From the NCBI GenBank assembly GCA_032622095.1, contig CP136062.1, forward strand, positions 165,980,090 through 166,044,089: a stretch of 64,000 bases of DNA. Direction: 5' to 3'. This DNA is from Siphonodentalium dalli (taxonomy: Eukaryota > Mollusca > Scaphopoda > Gadilida > Siphonodentaliidae). Shown here one piece after another: positions 58,420 to 64,000 of this stretch. Position numbers and translations under genes: made by a program. The notes under the pieces are model-generated. The model had not been told where the DNA came from and made no database searches. It was given only the letters and a program-made list of their open reading frames with translations. Positions within the stretch are counted from its first letter, which is position 1. Each line of letters begins with the position of its first letter.

Positions 58420-59225
58420 AAAAAAATTTGGAGTTATGTCCCTGGCCCCGCCCACATTTGACACAGTGACCTGATTTGAACAAATCTAAACCCCAGTCAC
58501 CCAAGAATCCTTCATACCAAATATTAACCCATATAGCCTGATGGTATTTGAGAAGTCATTTTAAGAATACTATGGAGGGAAAGAGTTGTGGCCCTGGCTT
58601 CGCCAAGTGAACTCATTTGAACAAATCTGAATGTGAGTCACCTAGGGAACATCCTCACCAAATATGAACCCATTCCGTCCAATGGAATCAGAGGAGAAGA
58701 TGTTCAAATAATTGTTGTCGGACGGATGGACGGACAGACGAGCAGTGATGACTATAGCTCGTCTCAGGTGAGCTAAAAAGCACAGGTAGGGTGGCTGGTT
58801 GATAATTAAATCTCTTATCTCCGCCCCTATTTGAACAAATGTGAATCCCAATCTATGAGATCCATTCATTTGGTAATTTCAGACAGTGGATTTTAAGAGT
58901 TGAACTGAACTGATTTTCCTAAAATGACCCCAAATCTGAACAAATCTAAACCCCAGTCACCGAAGGACCCTTCATACCAAACATAAGCTAAATAGTCCAG
59001 ATGGTTCTTGAGAAGAAATTGTTTTAAGAATTACTATGGAAGGAAAGAGTTATGGCCCTGACTTCTCACCTATTTGACCTGATGAACTCATTTGAACAAA
59101 TCTGATTGTGAGTCACCTGGGGGACATCCACACCTAAATATATAAACCCATTTGGTCTTTAATATGTATCTGGAGAAGAAAACAATTGATGGACGGATAG
59201 AGACATAATGACAGATGGATGGGAG
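58420..59225. repeat. Two copies of a dispersed repeat ending GTGATGACTATAGCT / GGACGGATGG
   Basis: GAGTTATGTCCCTGGCCCCG, CATTTGAACAAATCTRAA, CCCCAGTCACC, TTCATACCAAATAT and GAGGAGAAGATGTTCAAA appear in this order at 58432-58785, and again in part at 58805-59220. The first ends GACGGATGGACGGACAGACG...CAGGTGAGCTAAAAA, a terminus I recall as very common in bivalve genomes. Confidence 0.75.
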
Positions 59226-59348
59226 AACAGTCTGACATAGAGACGGCCAAATTCAATCCAATATACCCCCAAGTATTCTTTGCAAAATCAGGGTACAATG
59301 AGTTCAACTGGATGGATACTGGTGGTTAAGAAAATAATATTCGAACAG

Positions 59349-59787
59349 TCAAGCCTGAACATAGTGTCTGACATTTGCAGAATGAGGTCCCCAAAGGGTG
59401 AATGTAATGACGCAATCCTGCAATGCGGGCTAGCATCACCAAATTCACCCTCTGGAGACCTCATTCTGTTTAGGCCTCAACTGCTATGGGAGACATAGCA
59501 TCAGATTGAAGTTCTCCAGTTAAAGTTGGTAATGTGCACCCATTGGCACCTCAATTATGCATTTTATATTCACAAATCAGGGGATATAGAAACTAAACAG
59601 AAGGAAAAAAGTAAGTAAAAATGTCAATTTAAGGGCCTATATACTTCCCAGAAGATGAGGCCTAAGCAGAATGAGGACCCTGGCTAGTGTATTTGGTGAT
59701 GTTAGCCTGCTGTGCAGGGTAGCATAACCAAATTCACCCTCTGGGGACCTCATTCTGCAAATGCCAAACACACTAAATTCAGGTTAG
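59349..59787. mobile_element. 440-bp fold-back element with nested hairpins
   Basis: The outer arms (about 59349-59480 and 59648-59787) are inverted copies sharing CATTTGCAGAATGAGG, CACCAAATTCACCCTCTGG and GAGGCCTAA-like blocks. Each arm is itself a hairpin (GCAGAATGAGGTCCCC...with...GGAGACCTCATTCTG). No target duplication found. Confidence 0.75.
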
Positions 59788-60074
59788 AGAACAATAATTT
59801 GTTTTGATTTTATTTTAATAACACACACTGGCATGAGTGCTAGCTAAGCATTAGTTCACACCTGTCAGCCTCATAAACATCTCAATTGATGACTGTGTAT
59901 TTCTATTAACTCTCGCTCTGTCTGTAGCTAATACAATTGACTTAATCTGCTGGTGGGAGAGATCCTGTGAGTTAGGAGATGAGATGGGATGAAGTGCTGT
60001 TGGTTGGGGGCAGGGTGGGGGTCTGGGTCATGTGGGGGAGGGTGATAAAAAAAAATTGTATGTTAAATTGATGA

Positions 60075-61050
60075 ATTTGATCAAGGAGTTCAATCTGAAT
60101 TTTTTATAATATTTTTTTTTGGAATTATGTCCCTGGCTCCACCCCTATTTGACCCAATGACCACATTTGAACAAATCTGAACCCCAGTCATTCAATGACC
60201 ATCCATACCAAATATAAACTAAATCGGCATAATGGTTCTAGACAAAAAGTTGTTATAAGAATTACCAAGGAGGAATATAGTTATGGCCCTGGTTTCGCAA
60301 CTATTTGACATAGTGACCTCATTTGAACCAAATATGAACCAATTCGGCATTACGGTTTCAGAGGAGAAGATGTTCAAAGAATTGTTCACGGATGGATGGA
60401 CGAACGGCGGACGAGGAGTGATGACTATAGCTCCACCGGAGACTTTGTCTCAGGTGAGCTAAAAATCAATGATCAAAATGCAAAAATGTATTTTTTTTGT
60501 TTTTAGAGTTATGTCCCTGGCTCTGCCCCTATTTGACCCAGTGAGCCAATTTGAACAAATCTGATTCCCAGTCCCCCAAGTTCCCTCAGTACCAAATATA
60601 AGCTAAATCGGCCCACTGTTTCTTGATAAGATGTCATTCTAAGAATTACTAAGGAGGAACAGTTATGGCCCTGGTTTCTCAACTAATCAACCTGGTGACC
60701 TCATTTGAACAAATCTGAACCCCAGTCATTCAAGAACCCTTCATACCAAATATAAGCTAAATCGGACCAATGATTCTAGACAAGAAGTCATTTTAAGAAG
60801 TACTATGGAGGGAAAGAGTTATGGCCCTGGCTTCGCAACTAATTGACCCAGTGACCTCATTTGAACAAATCTGAATGGGAGTCACCTAGGGAAAATCCAC
60901 ACCAAATATGAACCCATTCCGTCCAATGGAATCAGAGGAGAAGATGTTCAAAGAATTGTTGACGGATGAATGGACGGATGGATGGACGACGAACGAGGAG
61001 TGATGACTATAGCTCCACCGGAGACTTTGTCTCAGGTGAGCTAAAAATTT
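60075..61050. repeat. Two to three further copies of the GTGATGACTATAGCT repeat
   Basis: Units at about 60110-60470 and 60495-61045 follow the same block order as 58420-58785 and end GAGGAGTGATGACTATAGCT then CCACCGGAGACTTTGTCTCA then GGTGAGCTAAAAA. The second contains an internal duplication of the GACCTCATTTGAACAAATCT block. Confidence 0.8.
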
Positions 61051-61335
61051 ACCTAAAAATGTAGGAATAAAAGCTTGGACAAAATTATACGTGTTGCAGA
61101 AATTTTCTAAGTCGAAAAAGGGGGAATAACTCCACCAAAAAAAGTCTGACAGATGTCATAATCGCAGGTGCACAGGTTGCCATGGTGGTTGATGCCTGTG
61201 CCAAGTTTCACGGAAATTGATAAAAAAAACTCCGGACAAATTTGTGTCCACGGACAGACGATGGATGGACGGATGACGAGCTGACTCCAGTATACCCCCC
61301 CCCCTAACTTTGTTGTGGGGGGTATAACTATTAAG
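61051..61335. repeat. Dispersed repeat related to 57.9-58.25 kb, ends in poly-C hairpin
   Basis: Same blocks as the 57948-58250 copies (GGACAAAATTATAC, AAGTCGAAAAAGGGGGAATA, CATAATCGCAGGTGCACAGG), then GACAGACGATGGATGGACGG. It closes with TATACCCCCCCC...TTGTTGTGGGGGGTATA, a short stem. Confidence 0.75.
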
Positions 61336-61566
61336 AATGCATTTTCTGATACATCAGTTGCAGAATGGAATATACCTGAGGTTAACAGATAGCAGCAGCA
61401 AGCCATATCTGGCATTCTAGAAGCAAACTCCAATCCTTCATTCCTTCAGGCAAAGTCAGCCTAAAAATTAAATAAATGTAAATAAATTATTGTTTTCTTA
61501 TTTTTTAACTATTAAGAATGCCTTTTCTGATACATCAGTTGCAGAATGGAATATACCTTAGGTTAA
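61326..61566. repeat. 60-bp direct repeat at 180-bp spacing
   Basis: AACTATTAAGAATGC(A/C)TTTT to GGAATATACCT(G/T)AGGTTA occurs at 61326-61387 and 61507-61566. Confidence 0.85.
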
Positions 61567-62548
61567 AGGTACTCAATCCGATTCGACAGTCCCCATATCA
61601 TCAGATTCCAACAACATTTTTTGAAATGCCACTTCAGTTATCAGAATCGATTAATTGCCCCAAAATAATGCTATTATAGCCTAACCAGAGTTAAGTATAG
61701 TATAAAATTACCCAAAACCTGTTATTTATCAACGTTTTGTTCAACGGATTTTTGCCAGTTGTCAAATAACTGACACAAAAAAGCGACTCGATTTTAGATT
61801 TATCGATCTCCATCCGCTATCTGGTCAGAAATAGTGTTGTAAATTAATAAATGATCACTCAAGAAAATATGCAAACATTGACCATTGGAGCGATTTATTG
61901 ATGATGTACATGTACCATGATATTTTAAACTATGGATGGAAGCTACATGTAGGCCTACATCTGGGAGGGGGAGGGTGTTTAACTGCTTGCTTTCAAGGTT
62001 TGATTCAACAAAATAATTGTGATTTGCAGGAGTCTAACCTGACTATGAAAACATGAAATTACCATGCATTGACTGGTCCCATAAACACCTTGCTCATAAT
62101 TTTGGCTATAATTTCTGGCAATTTGCCATGGGATTGCTGGCTCTCATAATAATATTAAAAGATGCATAATCAGAACAAACGTTCGCAAATTAATATTTCT
62201 TAGGCTTCAGGGTAAAAAATATTTTATTCGAGTCCAGGAACCAACCCAGAGTCAGAGTGATCAGATATCAATATTTGAAATCTATTATATTTCACCATCA
62301 GTACTTTTTAGTGGCCTGGTAAAAAGTCGATGAGAAGACGGCCCCGAACCAAACTGCGGATGAAGATGGATAACTCTAACATCCAAGTGGCTTTTGTGTG
62401 TCAGATATTTGACAAACTGGCCAAATTTTGTTGAACAAAATGGTCAGCATTATTTTTGGGCATTTAATCAATTCTGATAACTGAAGTGGCATTTCAAAAA
62501 ATGTTGTTGTTGTCGAATATGGGGACCATCGAAATGGATTGAGTACCC
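61567..62548. mobile_element. 982-bp TIR element with TTAA target duplication
   Basis: Terminal repeats of about 95 bp: the left reads AGGTACTCAATCC and onward with CATTTTTTGAAATGCCACTT and CAGTTATCAGAAT, and the right is the inverted copy ending GGATTGAGTACCC. TTAA flanks both (61563-61566, 62549-62552). TTAA is used by piggyBac and Kolobok types; the ends do not start CCC, so the superfamily is open. No transposase inside. Confidence 0.82.
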
Positions 62549-62552
62549 TTAA

Positions 62553-63117
62553 TAAAGCTGAAGGTGTCATTAATTGTCACTACATTTTGGTGCGATGGGT
62601 ACCCAGCTTACAAGTGTTTTGGGTACCCACCTTACCTTCTCTGTGTATTCAGCACACATTTGATAACAAAATCTTTCAACTGACCACATGGTGCATGATC
62701 TTTAAAACTATTATTCCTGCCTCGTTATCATAAATGCGTGTTTATTGGCAACATAATTCAAAGAAATGGGATAAATTCTATAACTCACAAAAGGCCAGTA
62801 TGGGTGCACAAAATACATTTTTGTAAAATTGGGTAACCAACACCAAAATCTAACACGACCACAAAATATATACCTGTGTTTAAGGCAATGATAGGCAAAA
62901 AAACAGAGGAGAGGCGGTGATACTTTTATTAAATTATTTCTTTAGTTTAGTTTTTTTTCGCTGGGGGGGGGGGGACCTACCAGATGCTAAACTTGTGAAA
63001 TCATCTCTACTTGATCAAGTGTGAATCAAAGGTATTTAATACTGATGTCATGACTAAAAAAAATTAAATTTGTTATATGCCTTGATCGATAAGAATACAT
63101 GCTATCATAATGAATAA
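62553..63117. other. Intergenic, nothing recognised
   Basis: GGGTACCCA repeats near 62598-62630 and a run of about 11 G at 62964-62974; no gene supported. Confidence 0.4.
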
Positions 63118-63292
63118 CCCTTTCATGACAGGAGCTGCGCTGGAACGGTATGAAAAACCCTGTGCCAGTGCAGTTTCATGGGGAGCCTCGCATATATCAT
63201 ATAATTTATTGGCTCAAGTTATGTACATGTATAAAAGAATGCACTCGCACAGGGTTTTCACAAAATTTCAAGAAACTCCAGTCATGAAAGGG
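63118..63292. mobile_element. 175-bp MITE, TTAA-type, related to the one at 26882
   Basis: CCCTTTCATGAC and its complement GTCATGAAAGGG form the ends, flanked by ATAA (63114-63117) and TTAA (63293-63296), a once-mutated TTAA duplication. Inside, ACCCTGTGCCAGTGCA and the inverted GAATGCACTCGCACAGGGT match the GCCCTGTGCCAATGCATTC arm of the MITE at 26882-27273. Confidence 0.78.
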
Positions 63293-64000
63293 TTAAGTGG
63301 GAAGTAAAGAACTAGAAACCATGATTGTGTTTAATGTATTTGACTTTAGGCTGGTATGACTGCTAATGGCTCTTTCCATGTCTGTTTTGAACTTTTCTGT
63401 GCATTTTAAAGATGCATAATCTGATTAAGCGCCCCCTCGTTTACTATTTATTTGAATTTGGGGTAAAAACTATTTGATTCGAGTCAAGGAACCCACCTAT
63501 CATAGCTCAGAGTTATTAGATATTAATTTTTGAAAACTATTAATTTTTACCATCGAGACTTATCAGTGGCCCAGTAAACAGTCGATGAGCGACAGAATTG
63601 GACCAAATGGCAGATGAAGATGGATAACTCTAAAATCAAGAGGCTATGTGTTGATAATAAGGTCAAATTTAGGTTTCACTAGGGAAAAGAAAATCGGGGA
63701 AAGCTAAGTTTTTCATGGACAACGTGGCGAAAGTCCCCTAAAATCCAAGTTGAGCTTTTTTGAGATATCTTGATTTTTCTGAGTGATTCAAATTCTGAAG
63801 CATTTCCATCAGGCCGTATGCGAATGCAGTCATATATACATGTAGATCAAATAGTTCCAAATTCTTACAACCTTGATATATACACAAACAATGCTTAGTC
63901 GTGAAACATATTAGTAGAATGTATGTCCCAAAATGGCCAAAATAGAATGGAAATAAAATTTTGTCAAAAATCGAATAGCTAGTCCCATAAGAGTGACAAC
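63293..64000. repeat. Flank with a partial copy of the 61567 element interior at 63411-63645
   Basis: GATGCATAATC...GTAAAAA(A/C)TATTT...TTCGAGTC(C/A)AGGAACC...AAGTCGATGAG-like...GATGAAGATGGATAACTCTA at 63411-63645 matches 62161-62390, inside the TTAA element. Its own terminal repeats are not seen. The rest is AT-rich without a gene. Confidence 0.65.

Noticed and set aside
1-64000. CRISPR array, bacterial operon or prophage
   Set aside because: Tandem arrays here have no unique spacers. Introns, poly-A signals, SINE-like units and non-LTR elements show nuclear animal DNA.

Overview
The window is animal nuclear DNA: AT-rich, with spliced coding sequence, non-LTR retrotransposon remnants, tRNA-derived SINE-like sequence, many inverted-repeat elements and long satellites. 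The retrotransposon type and the GGACGGA / GTGATGACTATAGCT / CAGGTGAGCTAAAAA dispersed repeats point to a marine lophotrochozoan, most likely a mollusc. This is inferred from memory of such genomes, not from a search.

The main result is one spliced gene on the + strand, built from exons too short to stand out as open reading frames. Five exons (22491-22557, 23699-23777, 33513-33553, 39261-39342, 40428-40482) join in frame across four GT-AG introns into a 107-residue secreted protein. It has a signal peptide and two consecutive 8-cysteine modules with identical spacing. Its introns hold about 17.7 kb of repeats, including a 2.9-kb array of a 33-bp unit, a satellite of about 600 bp units, several long hairpins and a TTAA-flanked MITE.

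Layout. 1-1082: 5'-truncated non-LTR reverse transcriptase (minus strand), leaving the window. 3502-5925: broken gene (minus) for a FEN1/XPG-like nuclease with a Cys-rich C-terminus. 5926-7272: 3' half of a second reverse transcriptase (+). 8.5-14 kb: hairpins, minisatellites and a 1.1-kb diverged palindrome. 14.2-14.9 kb: broken retrotransposon ORF1. 15342-17826: long-TIR element with a 7-bp target duplication and a nested small relative. 19.5-22.4 kb: a retroposon tail, a hairpin and otherwise plain sequence. 22491-40660: the spliced gene. 41358-43521 and 46336-48105: two further TIR elements. 50.1-50.8 kb: minisatellite. 51136-54816: near-identical 1.84-kb tandem duplication. 55.4-64 kb: hairpin, SINE-like unit, dispersed repeats and three more TIR elements.

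A structural pattern runs through the window. At least five, possibly six, otherwise unrelated long hairpins share the same tip: on one strand the loop and a short inner stem are bracketed by GA/GA tandem mismatches, and in three of them the loop is GAA. No bacterial operons, CRISPR arrays, rRNA genes or intact tRNA genes were seen. All calls come from reading the sequence; no database search was possible.
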